Positions 33,120 through 42,919 are shown, counted from the first letter of the stretch. The stretch: 64,000 bases of DNA from CAZAMP01 sp964486455 (GCA_964486455.1 CAZAMP010000015.1:23623-87622); one strand, 5' to 3'. Notes: generated from the letters alone by a model not told the origin. A program made the numbers and translations.

Positions 33120-34310
33120 TCAGGTGCCTTCCGGGCCCTGCGGCGCCGACTGGAAGAGCGGCTGGTTCGGCGCAGGGGCCGCGCGCTTCTCCCGATCCTC
33201 CCCGAATCGCGACGTGAAGAGCGCGCCTGTGCCGATGCACACGAACACAAGCTGAACGCCGATCCCGATCGTTCCGACCGTGAGCGCGGCAAACGTCGAG
33301 GCCGTGTACGTGAGCGCCGCAATGAGCAGAATCGCGTGAAGAAGTAGGCCGGTCAGAAGCCCCGGAAATACCTGTCGTTCGAATGGACCTCGACGAAGAA
33401 TGAGCTGCCCGAACCGGATCCCGGCGAGCACCTGCCCGAGCTGTGCCACGAGCCACCACAACACCCCGCCCAGGAGCGCGAGCGGCGCGCCGATCAAGGT
33501 GACCGTGAGCAGAAAAATGACGATCTGGCTGACCACATGGAAAGCCAGTCCCACCCAGAACGACCAGAATGGACGTTCGGCCACCTCCTCGATCATTCGC
33601 GTCGTGTTCTTTCGGAGAACGGTTCCGAGGATGACACAGATCACCACGTAGATCCCGAACGACATCGCCACCAACAGCAGGAGGATATTCGAGGCGGGCA
33701 GCAGTGGCCCCCACATCGGCAGAAAGCCGATACTGACGATCTCACCGGTGACTTCCGCACCGTGTTGCTGGACGTGTCCGCCGATCGCGACCACATCGCC
33801 CCTGCAGACGGCCTCTGGATCAAGGTCGGCGGACCCGCCGATCGCAACGACGTTGCCACCCACGTGTCCCCGGACCTCCACACCCCCGCCGATGGCGACG
33901 CAGTCCCCCTCAACGTTCCCGTCGACGACGATGCTTCCCCCGATGACGACCGCGGCCCCCTCGATGTGCTCGTCCTCTCCGATCGTCAGGTCGGTGCCCC
34001 ACAGGACACGGTCGTGGCTCCCATGCTTCCCACGGATTTCCCACGAACCGGCGCGCGGGCGCTTGCGGCCAATGTAGATTCGAGCCTCGTCGTCCTTCAG
34101 GATCAAGGTCCCGTCTTCGCCGAGCTCGATCTGTTCTTCGCCCTCGAGCACGATGGCATCATCGTCCTGAGCGGAAGGGTCGGTATCCGCTTCGGCTTCG
34201 ATGACGATGATCGGTTCTTCGGAGTCTTCGGCGGCCGCGCCGCTCGGCGCGACGACCACCAGGCAGACCATTGCGAGATACCGTAGGCCGGAAGCGTAGC
34301 GCATGTTCAC
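33120..34310 (-). CDS. membrane protein with bactofilin-like (polymer-forming) beta domain
   Basis: A 396-residue protein with a signal peptide (ends GAAA), an acidic linker, then a parallel beta domain (about 95-200) of repeated turns IGGSIVVDGNVEGDCVAIGGGVEVRGHVGGNVVAIGGSADLDP, as in bactofilins (polymer-forming cytoskeletal proteins). Four or more transmembrane helices follow (about 210-370). It starts with GTG at 34310, 7 bases after AGGAGG. It lies downstream of an ECF sigma factor gene on the same strand and may be its regulator or target. Confidence 0.8.
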   Translation of the reverse strand: MNMRYASGLRYLAMVCLVVVAPSGAAAEDSEEPIIVIEAEADTDPSAQDDDAIVLEGEEQIELGEDGTLILKDDEARIYIGRKRPRAGSWEIRGKHGSHDRVLWGTDLTIGEDEHIEGAAVVIGGSIVVDGNVEGDCVAIGGGVEVRGHVGGNVVAIGGSADLDPEAVCRGDVVAIGGHVQQHGAEVTGEIVSIGFLPMWGPLLPASNILLLLVAMSFGIYVVICVILGTVLRKNTTRMIEEVAERPFWSFWVGLAFHVVSQIVIFLLTVTLIGAPLALLGGVLWWLVAQLGQVLAGIRFGQLILRRGPFERQVFPGLLTGLLLHAILLIAALTYTASTFAALTVGTIGIGVQLVFVCIGTGALFTSRFGEDREKRAAPAPNQPLFQSAPQGPEGT

Positions 34311-34405
34311 TGTCCATCCTCCTGTCCGGGATCTTCAACTATCTCCTACGGATCTGGGATGTGGACGGTTTCTCAAGGTTTCGCCGGGTTTCCATCGAGA
34401 TCAGC

Positions 34406-34981
34406 CTACTCACCCTCCGTCTCCTCGGAGAGCTTCGTTCGCAGGAGCCGGTGGGCCCGATGGAGACGCGCCTTGACCGTTCCGAGCGGTATGCCGAGCT
34501 CTTCGGATATCTCCTCGTACGACAGATCAGCCTTGTGCCGCAGCAGGATCACCACCCGGTAACGGGGCGGAAGGGAGCGCAACAAGACATCGAGCTGCTG
34601 GCCACGGAACTTGCCGGCAAACACCTCGTCAGGCAGCGGCCTGCCGTCGATCAGCTCAATCCGGGGCCGGCTGTCTTCCCCCTCGTATGTATCGTGTATC
34701 GAAACGGTCGCGAGCTTCTTCTTGCGATAGTAGTCGATGCAAAGGTTCGACGTGATCTTGAAGATCCAGCTGGAGAATGGTCGCGAGGAGTCGTAGCAGT
34801 GAAGCGAGCGAAACGCGCGAATGAAGACCTCCTGGGCGAGGTCCCTGGCGTCCTCACGATTCCCCACCATCCTGTAAGCAATGGAGTACACCGCGCGACG
34901 GTAGCGGCGCACTAACTCTTGGTAAGCCTGCTGGTCTCCTTCAAGACAGCGGCCTACTGTCGCGGCATCATCCTCGGGCAC
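34406..34981 (-). CDS. ECF-type RNA polymerase sigma factor
   Basis: A 191-residue sigma-70-family factor with region 2 (YRRAVYSIAYRMVGNREDARDLAQEVFIRAFRSL...FSSWIFKITSNLCIDYYRKKK) and region 4 (LPPRYRVVILLRHKADLSYEEISEELGIPLGTVKARLHRAHRLLRTKL). It has the compact RpoE-like layout without regions 1 and 3. GTG start at 34981. No zinc-binding anti-sigma gene is adjacent; the bactofilin-like membrane protein downstream is the nearest candidate partner. Confidence 0.94.
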   Translation of the reverse strand: MPEDDAATVGRCLEGDQQAYQELVRRYRRAVYSIAYRMVGNREDARDLAQEVFIRAFRSLHCYDSSRPFSSWIFKITSNLCIDYYRKKKLATVSIHDTYEGEDSRPRIELIDGRPLPDEVFAGKFRGQQLDVLLRSLPPRYRVVILLRHKADLSYEEISEELGIPLGTVKARLHRAHRLLRTKLSEETEGE

Positions 34982-35087
34982 GCAGTCTGCTCCACACCGG
35001 GCTGCCGGTCGATTCGACCAAGTGACTCTATCAGCGACCGAGCCTAGGGCCGGCGCGGACTAGGAGTCAAGCCGAGGCCGTTTCGGG

Positions 35088-35116
35088 TTGACCTCACAAA
35101 GGCGACAGGATAGCGT
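35088..35116 (+). promoter_or_regulatory. promoter of enolase
   Basis: TTGACC (35088-35093), a 17-base spacer and TAGCGT (35111-35116). The -10 is weak (3 of 6). The leader would be about 30 bases. Confidence 0.4.
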
Positions 35117-35154
35117 GCCGCAAACGATTCGGCCACAATTCGGAGGCGTTGGCG

Positions 35155-36444
35155 ATGACGATGATCGAGTTCATTCAAGGGCGCGAGATACTCGATTCTC
35201 GCGGCAATCCCACCGTAGAGGTAGACGTCTTCCTAGAAGGTGGCGCCTCCGGGCGCGCTCTGATCCCGTCGGGAGCTTCGACCGGTATACACGAGGCGCA
35301 CGAGCTCCGTGACAAGGACGGCAAGCGCTTCGGGGGCAAGGGAGTGATCAAGGCCGTTCAGAACGTAAACGATGTGATCGGCCCGAAGCTCCGTGGCGAG
35401 GACGCGGTCGATCAGACCCTCATCGATCGGATTCTGTGCGAGCTGGACGGCACACGCACCAAGGAGAATTTGGGCGCGAACGCAATCCTCGGCGTCTCGC
35501 TGGCCTCGGCCCGTGCTGCCGCCGAAGCGCTCGAGTTACCGCTCTACCGCTACCTTGGTGGGGTGAACGCCAAGATCCTGCCGATCCCGATGATGAACGT
35601 GCTAAACGGCGGCGAGCACGCCGACAACACCGTCGATTTCCAGGAGTTCATGATCTTCCCGATTGGGGCACCGTCTTTCGCCGAAGCCATTCGGATGGGC
35701 TCGGAAGTGTTCCACGCTCTCAAGGGCGTGCTCAAGGAAGACGGACTGGCCACCAGCGTCGGTGACGAGGGAGGCTTCGCCCCCAACCTCGAGAGCAACG
35801 AGGCGGCGCTGGGCGCGATCATGAAAGCCATCGAGAAGAGCGGCTACAAGCCCGGCGAAGAGATCGCCCTGACGATGGATGTCGCGGCAAGCTCTTTCTA
35901 CAAGGACGGCAAGTACGTGCTTGCCGGCGAAGGACGGACGGTCACCGCGGAAGAGCTGAACGCGATGTATGTCGAGCTCGTCAGCCGTTATCCGATCGTC
36001 TCGATCGAGGACGGGATGGCCGAGGACGATTGGGACGGGTTCAAGCTGCACACCGAGGCGCTCGGCGACAAGATCCAGCTCGTCGGCGATGACCTCTTCG
36101 TCACCAACACGGAGCGATTGCAGCGCGGGATCGACGAGAAGATCTGCAACTCCATCCTCATCAAGGTCAATCAGATCGGGACGCTCACCGAGACGCTCGA
36201 CGCAATCGAGCTGGGCCGCCGCAACGGCTATACCTCGATCATCTCGCACCGATCGGGCGAGACCGAGGACACGACCATCGCGGACCTGGCGGTCGCGACC
36301 GGCGTCGGCTTCATCAAGACCGGATCCGCCTCGCGATCTGAGCGAATAGCCAAGTACAACCAGCTGCTACGAATCGAGGAAGAGCTGGCGGAGTGCGCCG
36401 TGTTCCCGGGGCGCCGCGCGTTCTTCAATCTCGGCTGGAAATGA
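35155..36444 (+). CDS. eno: enolase (2-phosphoglycerate dehydratase)
   Basis: A 429-residue glycolytic enzyme converting 2-phosphoglycerate to phosphoenolpyruvate. It has the conserved start IEFIQGREILDSRGNPTVEVDV, the flexible-loop SGASTGIHEAHELRD, metal-site segment VSIEDGMAEDDWDGF and LVGDDLFVTN, the catalytic KVNQIGTLTETLDAI, and the signature ISHRSGETEDTTIADLAVAT. Length is normal. GGAGG (35142-35146) places the start at ATG 35155 rather than at the upstream TTG. Confidence 0.98.
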   Translation: MTMIEFIQGREILDSRGNPTVEVDVFLEGGASGRALIPSGASTGIHEAHELRDKDGKRFGGKGVIKAVQNVNDVIGPKLRGEDAVDQTLIDRILCELDGTRTKENLGANAILGVSLASARAAAEALELPLYRYLGGVNAKILPIPMMNVLNGGEHADNTVDFQEFMIFPIGAPSFAEAIRMGSEVFHALKGVLKEDGLATSVGDEGGFAPNLESNEAALGAIMKAIEKSGYKPGEEIALTMDVAASSFYKDGKYVLAGEGRTVTAEELNAMYVELVSRYPIVSIEDGMAEDDWDGFKLHTEALGDKIQLVGDDLFVTNTERLQRGIDEKICNSILIKVNQIGTLTETLDAIELGRRNGYTSIISHRSGETEDTTIADLAVATGVGFIKTGSASRSERIAKYNQLLRIEEELAECAVFPGRRAFFNLGWK

Positions 36445-36451
36445 GATTCGC

Positions 36452-36967
36452 GTGAGTCGACGTAGGGGCCCCATTTTGCCGCAAGGGGTGTTTGACCGCC
36501 TCCGGCGCCGTCTGGCCGGAGGTCTCTCCTCCCGGGCATCCCGGCAGCCGGAGCGTTCCCCCGTCCTGCGCCGCCCACTCCCGGGCGCGCGGCGACACGT
36601 GAACGTGAAGCGCCTGCTGCTCTTGGCGGCAGCGGGCTGGGTCTTCTACACGCTCCTGGCGGGCGACCACGGCTACCTGCGGATCCGTGAGCTCGAGAGT
36701 CAGAGAGCCCATCTCGACGACGAGATCAGCCAGCTGGAGACAGAGGTCGCGTCGGTGAAGCAACGTCTGAGGGAGGCCACCGACGATCCGTACCAGCTCG
36801 AAAAGATCGCGCGCGAACGCTACGGCCTGGCGAGACCCGACGAAACCATCTATCGCTTCAGCCGACATGAGTTCACGACACACCGCCCGTCGTCCGACGC
36901 CGGCTCGCCCATGGAATGGACTTCCTTAGACGACGGAAGTCTTGACATCCTCGGCGGACCGGAATAG
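36452..36967 (+). CDS. ftsB: FtsB/DivIC-like septum formation protein
   Basis: A 171-residue single-pass membrane protein. A basic cytoplasmic N-terminus of about 50 residues precedes a transmembrane helix (LLLLAAAGWVFYTLLA), a coiled coil (IRELESQRAHLDDEISQLETEVASVKQRL) and the family motif DPYQLEKIARERYGLARPDETIYRF. It would link FtsL/FtsQ and help activate septal wall synthesis. It follows enolase by 8 bases, the eno-ftsB order seen in many bacteria. The long N-terminus is unusual, and a GTG at 36599 would give a standard-length protein. Confidence 0.88.
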   Translation: MSRRRGPILPQGVFDRLRRRLAGGLSSRASRQPERSPVLRRPLPGARRHVNVKRLLLLAAAGWVFYTLLAGDHGYLRIRELESQRAHLDDEISQLETEVASVKQRLREATDDPYQLEKIARERYGLARPDETIYRFSRHEFTTHRPSSDAGSPMEWTSLDDGSLDILGGPE

Positions 36968-36970
36968 CAT
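36942..36970 (+). promoter_or_regulatory. promoter of the initiator tRNA
   Basis: TTGACA (36942-36947), a 17-base spacer and TAGCAT (36965-36970). The -10 overlaps the ftsB stop codon. Transcription would start near 36977, 8 bases before the tRNA. Confidence 0.7.
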
Positions 36971-36984
36971 CTCCTGGCAATTGT

Positions 36985-37059
<75 letters not shown>

Positions 37060-37097
37060 GATTTCAGAGCCTCTTGAGAAGAGAGGCCTCAGCCATC

Positions 37098-37138
37098 GAG
37101 GGGCGAAGCCAACCGCGGGCGGCGCCCCTCGCCGTTTT
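37098..37138 (+). terminator. intrinsic terminator after the tRNA gene
   Basis: GAGGGGCG (37098-37105) pairs with CGCCCCTC (37123-37130), and GCCGTTTT follows. It isolates the tRNA from korA. Confidence 0.7.
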
Positions 37139-37216
37139 GACCGACCATTTCAACCACCGTACTCATCCGGCCGGGGAACGAGGCCCCCGATACGTTTCGG
37201 GCCCAGGAGCGAGACA

Positions 37217-39028
37217 ATGAACGAGGTGGTCATCCGCTTTGCCGGCGACTCGGGCGACGGCATGCAGCTGACCGGATCACAGTTCACAAGCTCGTCAGCC
37301 GTCTTCGGCAATGACCTGAGCACACTTCCCGATTTCCCGGCCGAGATCCGCGCCCCCGCCGGAACGATTCCCGGTGTGAGCGGCTACCAGATCAAGATTT
37401 CGAGCCGCGACATTCACACACCCGGCGACGAAACCGACGTTCTCGTCGCCATGAACCCGGCGGCGCTGAAGATCAACCTTCCGGACGTCACGATGGGCGG
37501 GCTTATCATCGTGAATACGGACAGCTTCACGCCGCGAGAGCTCCAGAAGGCCGACTACGCGGAGAATCCGCTCGAAAACCATTCGCTCGATCGCTACGAG
37601 CTCATTAAGGTCCCCATCACGGCGCTGACGCGAAAGGCGCTCGAGAAGCTGGATCTGAGCCCCCGCGCCGTGGATCGCTGCAAGAACTTCTTCGCGTTGG
37701 GCATGATGTACTACCTCTTCGAGCGCCCAAAAGAGCCGACGCTTCGTTGGATCAAGCAGAAGTTCGAGAAGCGACCGGACCTGGTCGAGGCGAACACGCT
37801 CGCTCTCAATGGCGGCATCGCCTTCTGCGAGGCCACGCAGGTCTTCCACGAGCGATACAAGATCGCGCCGGCCGCTCTCCCTTCCGGAACCTACAGAAAC
37901 ATCAGCGGGAATATGGCCGCGGCCCTGGGGCTGCTGGCGGCTTCGAAGCAGTCCGGGCTGCCCCTGTTCCTGGGCAGCTACCCCATTACGCCGGCGAGCG
38001 AGATCTTGCACGAGATCAGTCGCCGCAAGAACTTCAACGCCATCGCCTTTCAGGCCGAGGACGAGATCGCGGCCGTCTCGTCGGCCCTTGGTGCCGCTTT
38101 CGCGGGCCGACTGGCGGCGACGACCACGAGCGGCCCCGGTCTCGACCTCAAGTCGGAGGCGCTGGGCCTGGCCGTCATGGTGGAGCTGCCGCTCCTCGTG
38201 GTCGACGTGCAGAGAGGAGGTCCGAGCACCGGGCTTCCGACCAAGACGGAGCAGTCGGATCTCATGGCGGCGCTCTTCGGACGCCACGGCGAAGCCCCGC
38301 TCCCCATCATCGCCGCGTCCACTCCGGGCGATTGTTTCTGGGCCACGCTCGAGGGGGCGCGGATCGCGCTCAAGTACATGACCCCCGTCATCGTTCTCAC
38401 CGACGGATACCTCGCCACGGGTTCGGAGCCGTGGCGGGTTCCCGCAGTGAGCGATCTCTCGGAGATCGACGTGGCGTTTCACTCGGATGCCGAAGGCTTC
38501 ACCCCGTACTCCCGTGACGCCGACACGCTGGCCCGGCCCTGGGCGCCGGCAGGGGCCGCGGGATGCGAGCATCGGGTCGGCGGGCTCGAGAAGGAAGACA
38601 TCACCGGAAACGTATCGTACGACGCGGCCAACCATGAGCGCATGATCCGCCTGCGGGCTGAGAAGATCGCGCGCGTCGCGGGCGAAATCCCGCCCTCTTC
38701 GATCGTTGGCGATCAGGAGCCTGACCTGCTCATCCTGGGTTGGGGATCGACGGAAGGCGCCATTCTCGACGCGGTCGAGATCGCCCGAGGTGAAGGGATG
38801 AGCGTCGGTTCACTGCACCTGCGGTATCTGAATCCGCTTCCGCCGGATCTGGGCGATATGCTCACGCGCGCCAAGCGTGTGCTCGTCCCGGAAAACAACA
38901 TGGGACAGCTCGTCCGGCTCGTGCGGGATCGCTACCTGATCGACGCCGAAGGCTATTCGAGCGTGCGAGGCAAGCCGATCAAGGTGCAGGAGCTCCTCAA
39001 GGAAATGCGCCGGAGGTTGAAGGACTAG
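37217..39028 (+). CDS. korA: 2-oxoglutarate:ferredoxin oxidoreductase, fused gamma-alpha subunit
   Basis: A 603-residue subunit in which the gamma domain (about 1-190, GDSGDGMQLTGSQF) is joined to the alpha domain (about 220-600, NISGNMAAALGLLAASKQSGLPLFLGSYPITPASEIL). The substrate-binding region AFQAEDEIAAVSSALGAAFAG and TSGPGLDLKSEALGLAVMVELPLLVVDVQRGGPSTGLPTKTEQSDL is typical. With KorB it converts 2-oxoglutarate and CoA to succinyl-CoA and CO2 while reducing ferredoxin, or runs in reverse. CAGGAG lies before the ATG. Confidence 0.94.
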   Translation: MNEVVIRFAGDSGDGMQLTGSQFTSSSAVFGNDLSTLPDFPAEIRAPAGTIPGVSGYQIKISSRDIHTPGDETDVLVAMNPAALKINLPDVTMGGLIIVNTDSFTPRELQKADYAENPLENHSLDRYELIKVPITALTRKALEKLDLSPRAVDRCKNFFALGMMYYLFERPKEPTLRWIKQKFEKRPDLVEANTLALNGGIAFCEATQVFHERYKIAPAALPSGTYRNISGNMAAALGLLAASKQSGLPLFLGSYPITPASEILHEISRRKNFNAIAFQAEDEIAAVSSALGAAFAGRLAATTTSGPGLDLKSEALGLAVMVELPLLVVDVQRGGPSTGLPTKTEQSDLMAALFGRHGEAPLPIIAASTPGDCFWATLEGARIALKYMTPVIVLTDGYLATGSEPWRVPAVSDLSEIDVAFHSDAEGFTPYSRDADTLARPWAPAGAAGCEHRVGGLEKEDITGNVSYDAANHERMIRLRAEKIARVAGEIPPSSIVGDQEPDLLILGWGSTEGAILDAVEIARGEGMSVGSLHLRYLNPLPPDLGDMLTRAKRVLVPENNMGQLVRLVRDRYLIDAEGYSSVRGKPIKVQELLKEMRRRLKD

Positions 39029-39031
39029 ATC

Positions 39032-40063
39032 ATGAGCTCGAGCAACGACGGCGCCACCGGCGCCCTGACGAAGCGCGATTTCCAGTCGAATCAAGAAGTC
39101 CGCTGGTGCCCCGGCTGCGGCGACTACGCCATCCTGAAGGCGGTGCAGTCCGTCCTCCCAACGCTCGGCGTGCCCAAGGAGAAGTTCGTATTCGTTTCCG
39201 GAATCGGATGTTCGAGTCGCTTCCCGTATTACATGAGCACATACGGCTTCCACGGCATCCACGGACGGGCGGCCGCCATCGCGACCGGCATCAAGACCGC
39301 GAACCCGGACCTGCACGTCTGGGTGGCGACCGGCGACGGAGACTCACTGTCGATCGGCGGCAACCACTTCATCCACCTGTTGCGCCGAAACGTGAACATC
39401 AAGGTGCTCATGTTCAACAACAGAATCTACGGACTGACCAAGGGGCAGTTCTCCCCCACGTCCGAGAGCAACAAGATCACCCGCTCGACCCCGTTTGGCA
39501 GTGTGGATCACCCATTCAACCCCGTCGCGCTTGCGCTCGGGGCCGGAGCCACGTTCGTCGCGCGAACGGTCGATATCTATGGCAAGCATCTCAAGGCCAT
39601 CATTCAACGTGCGGCCGAGCACAAGGGCGCCGCCTTCGTCGAGATCTACCAGAACTGCAACATCTTCAACGACGGCGCCTTCGAGTACATGACCGCGCGG
39701 GAGATCCGGGGCGACAATGAAGTTGACCTGCAGCACGGCAAGCCGCTGATCTTCGGTCGCGAGATGAACAAGGGCATTCGACTCACCGGCAACATGCAGC
39801 TCGAGGTCGCAGAGATCGGAAAGGACTGCGGCGAAGACGAGCTGATCGTTCACGACGAGAAGGCGACGCCGGCCAGCCTGTCGTTTCTCCTGAGCCAGGT
39901 GGGGCCGCCCAAACTCCCAACCGCTCTCGGGATTTTTCGCTGCGTGGAAGAAGAACCGTTCGAGAAGCGAATTCACGATCAGATCGCATCCGTCACCGAG
40001 ACGCAGAAACCGGGTGAGCTGGATGCGCTGCTGAACGCCGGCGATACGTGGACGGTGAAGTGA
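39032..40063 (+). CDS. korB: 2-oxoglutarate:ferredoxin oxidoreductase beta subunit
   Basis: A 343-residue thiamine-diphosphate subunit, 3 bases after korA. It has cluster-binding cysteines Cys26 and Cys29 (WCPGCG) and Cys60 (GIGCSSR), the TPP-magnesium motif GDGDSLSIGG...MFNN (101-130) and a later Cys (YQNCNIFNDG). Its length fits the KorB rather than the longer PorB class. It supplies low-potential electrons for ferredoxin-linked metabolism. Confidence 0.94.
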   Translation: MSSSNDGATGALTKRDFQSNQEVRWCPGCGDYAILKAVQSVLPTLGVPKEKFVFVSGIGCSSRFPYYMSTYGFHGIHGRAAAIATGIKTANPDLHVWVATGDGDSLSIGGNHFIHLLRRNVNIKVLMFNNRIYGLTKGQFSPTSESNKITRSTPFGSVDHPFNPVALALGAGATFVARTVDIYGKHLKAIIQRAAEHKGAAFVEIYQNCNIFNDGAFEYMTAREIRGDNEVDLQHGKPLIFGREMNKGIRLTGNMQLEVAEIGKDCGEDELIVHDEKATPASLSFLLSQVGPPKLPTALGIFRCVEEEPFEKRIHDQIASVTETQKPGELDALLNAGDTWTVK

Positions 40064-40800
40064 TGCTTCGGGCCGGCCTCAACATCGCGACGTTGTCATT
40101 GGCGATGCTGGCCGGTTCGGTGACGATCTCCGCAACCGCCCCCATCGAGCCCCTTCCGCCCTCCGAGATCGACATCACGCATTTGAGCAAAGAGCTGAAC
40201 TGGACCGCTTCGGATCCTGCCGATCTCACCATGGTCCTGCTATTCCCGCGCGTTCTCATGGAAGCCCTCATCGTCCAAGGCGGAGAGGCGGAAAGCGACA
40301 TCAGCGCCGCGCTCAACGTATTCGATCCCTACCTCGTGGTGGGCGTCATTCGCGGGCGATACGACGGCGAGGGCCGGCCCACGTTCGAGTCGGCCATGGC
40401 GATCCGTGGCTCCGTGAGAGCGATCGACACGCACGGCACGCGCTACGCGTCGATCCTGGAGCCGCCCGTGGAGGTCCGGGCAGGTCTCGGGGAGATGCAG
40501 CGGACGCTCGCGTCGGGACTGGGGGAACTCGGGGCGCACACGACCTTCTGCCTGTTCCCCGCGCGGCTCGCCGATGGAGAACCGCTCTTCCCGCTAAACC
40601 GACGCGCGACGCTGACCTTGGAGCTCGCCGCGCTCGGGCCCCTTCCGGCCCACCGGGTCACGTGGCGGCTACCGCTGGCGTCGCTGATTCGGGATCGAGT
40701 CTGTCCGGCCTGCGGGGAGGCGTTCAACGGCGCCTGGCGTTTCTGCCCGTGGGACGGTACGTCGCTGGAAGGTGACGTCCCTCACCGGAAGAATCGGTAG
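40063..40800 (+). CDS. exported protein with C-terminal zinc-ribbon-like CxxC, unknown function
   Basis: A 245-residue protein whose ATG shares one base with the korB stop (TGATG), so it is coupled to it. It has a signal-like N-terminus (NIATLSLAMLAGSVTISATA), a beta-rich body and a C-terminal Cys cluster (CPACGEAFNGAWRFCPWDG). Only three of four ribbon cysteines are clear. No family is recognised. It ends inside the 3' end of the convergent lipoprotein gene (19 bases of overlap). Confidence 0.72.
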   Translation: MLRAGLNIATLSLAMLAGSVTISATAPIEPLPPSEIDITHLSKELNWTASDPADLTMVLLFPRVLMEALIVQGGEAESDISAALNVFDPYLVVGVIRGRYDGEGRPTFESAMAIRGSVRAIDTHGTRYASILEPPVEVRAGLGEMQRTLASGLGELGAHTTFCLFPARLADGEPLFPLNRRATLTLELAALGPLPAHRVTWRLPLASLIRDRVCPACGEAFNGAWRFCPWDGTSLEGDVPHRKNR

Positions 40801-42170
40801 GTCACCCAGCTCGTTCGCCCGGCCTGAACCTCAACGCCGCTCAGCACGACACGGTCGCCGATATGCCCCCCGTTCCCCATCGACTCGAGAACGATCTCGT
40901 GCGTGCCGGCGGAGATCGGGAAACGGGCAAGGTGGATCGTGCGTGGGAGGCTTCGCCAGGATCGGGTGTCGGCGCCTTCGGTCACGGCACCAAAGATGTT
41001 CATGATGATGCCGGCGGCCGGTCCGCCCTCCTTCTCCGCGCCTTCCTTGGCCAGATACTTGATGAGGGCACGCGCGATCGTGCGCACGAGGATGGTCTTC
41101 TCCCGATCACGGAAGTCGCGGACCGAGTTGAACGCGAGATCACTCACCGGGAGCAGCGTGTGGGTATCGCCGTCGCATCGAACGCGAACCGAACGGGCGT
41201 CGCTCTTGATCGCCTCGAAACCCGGGTAGGCAATCGACAGCCAGTAGTCGATCTCCGCCTCGCGGAACCGACCCATGCGACGACGATGGAATGCGTCCTC
41301 GGCAACGATCCAAACCGAGCCCCGGTCCTTGTTGTCCGCCTTCAGGATCGGAATGTCGATCCGATGCTCAATCAGCTTCGGCACGAACCCCGATTCGACG
41401 ACCAGGATCACCTCGCCCACGCCGGCGCCGCGAGCGCCCGCTTCCGCCTGCGGATAGCTCTCACGCCACTCAGCCGCATCGTCCCGGAATCGCAGCTCGT
41501 CCGCCGTGCGAATCAGATCGCCGGCGAGTCGCCTCGGAACCGGAAGGCCGCCGTCCCCGGCGACGGCGCCATACGCCGCCTCCGCCTTTCGAAACGACAC
41601 GTAGGCGTTGTCCGGCTCCCCACCCCATTCATAGAGGAGCCCCGTGAAGTACTCGATGAACGGATCATCCCCGTAGGCGGGCTCTTCCATCTCCTGCGTG
41701 TAGAACGCGAGCTGGGAGCTCGCTTTCCTCGCCTCGACGAGCGCATCGTCGCGAAGCCTCAGCGCGATGTAATTGAGGGCCCTGTAGAAGTGAATCATGA
41801 CGCGCTCGTAGTGCGCGCCCTCGTACGGGCGAATACGATCGCTGGTGATCATTGACGCCGCTTCCGTGGAGAGCCGCCGCGTGTATAGCTCATCCATTTT
41901 GTCTTCGGCGGCCTGGAAAGCGTCGTTCGAAGCGGCGTAGTCACCGTTGTAATGATGGAGCAGGCCACGCTCCATCAGAAGCAGCAGGTCGTCGGGCCCG
42001 GATGACGCCTTGTCGATTTCGGCAATCGCAGTGGAGTAGTCGCGCTTCGCGATGAGCTCGCGCGTCTTCTCGCTGATGCTCGTGTATGAAGAACACGAAA
42101 CCGCGAACGGAACCAGCAACGCGACCAGGACCCAACGCGCGCCGTGGCCGCGGCGGGTCCGGCCGATCAC
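40782..42170 (-). CDS. COG3014-like lipoprotein
   Basis: A 462-residue lipoprotein with lipobox FAVSC (Cys26) and TPR-like helical repeats (about 30-200), then a beta-rich C-terminal half. The pattern fits the uncharacterised COG3014 lipoproteins (SEKTRELIAKRDYSTAIAEIDK..., FIEYFTGLLYEWGGEPDNAYVSFRKAEAAY). In other diderms this gene lies near lpoB and penicillin-binding protein activators. It starts with GTG overlapping the lpoB-like stop by 4 bases, so the two are coupled. Confidence 0.84.
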   Translation of the reverse strand: MIGRTRRGHGARWVLVALLVPFAVSCSSYTSISEKTRELIAKRDYSTAIAEIDKASSGPDDLLLLMERGLLHHYNGDYAASNDAFQAAEDKMDELYTRRLSTEAASMITSDRIRPYEGAHYERVMIHFYRALNYIALRLRDDALVEARKASSQLAFYTQEMEEPAYGDDPFIEYFTGLLYEWGGEPDNAYVSFRKAEAAYGAVAGDGGLPVPRRLAGDLIRTADELRFRDDAAEWRESYPQAEAGARGAGVGEVILVVESGFVPKLIEHRIDIPILKADNKDRGSVWIVAEDAFHRRRMGRFREAEIDYWLSIAYPGFEAIKSDARSVRVRCDGDTHTLLPVSDLAFNSVRDFRDREKTILVRTIARALIKYLAKEGAEKEGGPAAGIIMNIFGAVTEGADTRSWRSLPRTIHLARFPISAGTHEIVLESMGNGGHIGDRVVLSGVEVQAGRTSWVTYRFFR

Positions 42171-42778
42171 GGCTTGTATCGTCCCTGTTGGATGACCTTC
42201 TTGATTTCCTTCTGGCCGATCCAGACCTTCTGGTTCGTCTCGATGTTGATCAGCTGTAGATCCACCTGATAGGCGATGGCCTTCTGCCCCTTGATCTGAT
42301 CCACGATGCTGTGAATCTCGCCGGTCATCATGAAATCGGCGCCGCGCTCCATCCCAAGACGCTTGACGGTCTCGGGAGACGCATTCTCGAGCTGATCGAA
42401 GCGCTCGTCCCGGATCTGATCGCGTTCGGTAGGATCCGCGACGAGCTCGATGCGTCCGCTGTTGAGCATCTCGCGCTCGATGTCCTTGAGGAACACGCGC
42501 GTGTCGATGTGCTCATCGGACCTGTTCCGAATGCTCCCGGTGATGACGACGGGCTTATTGCCCGTGGCCTCGAGGTGATCCGTGCTCCAGGGACGTCCGA
42601 GACTCGAGGTAATCATTTCCTCAGCGACGAGACGACTGTCCGTGTCGTTCCAGCGCCCCGAGAAATCCGTGATCGTGTCGGGATCCACCCGTGTCACTTC
42701 GCGCTTGCCGCATCCCGGAGCGGAAACGGCGATCCCCAACACAGCGAGAACGATCAGGACCTTTGTCACGTACTTCAC
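42167..42778 (-). CDS. LpoB-family penicillin-binding protein activator lipoprotein
   Basis: A 203-residue lipoprotein. The signal ends near AVSAPGC. The LpoB fold is recognisable (SGRWNDTDSRLVAEEMITSSL, PVVITGSIRNRSDEHIDTRVFLKDIEREMLNSGRIELVAD, LGMERGADFMMTGEIHSI, YQVDLQLINIETNQKVWIGQKEIKK). LpoB proteins stimulate bifunctional penicillin-binding proteins from the outer membrane. The GTG at 42778 follows GGAGGAG by about 5 bases. It is the first gene of a two-gene unit. Confidence 0.88.
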   Translation of the reverse strand: MKYVTKVLIVLAVLGIAVSAPGCGKREVTRVDPDTITDFSGRWNDTDSRLVAEEMITSSLGRPWSTDHLEATGNKPVVITGSIRNRSDEHIDTRVFLKDIEREMLNSGRIELVADPTERDQIRDERFDQLENASPETVKRLGMERGADFMMTGEIHSIVDQIKGQKAIAYQVDLQLINIETNQKVWIGQKEIKKVIQQGRYKP

Positions 42779-42919
42779 AGCGGCTCCTCCTTGCTCAGGC
42801 ACAACACAATCCCCACAGCCGAGGACGCGGGCATCTCCTGCCACCCATGGCGGGCAGTCTCACTCCACCCCCCCGTTGTGTCAACCCCAGGACGAGTGGC
42901 GGGTTCGATCCGTGTGTGG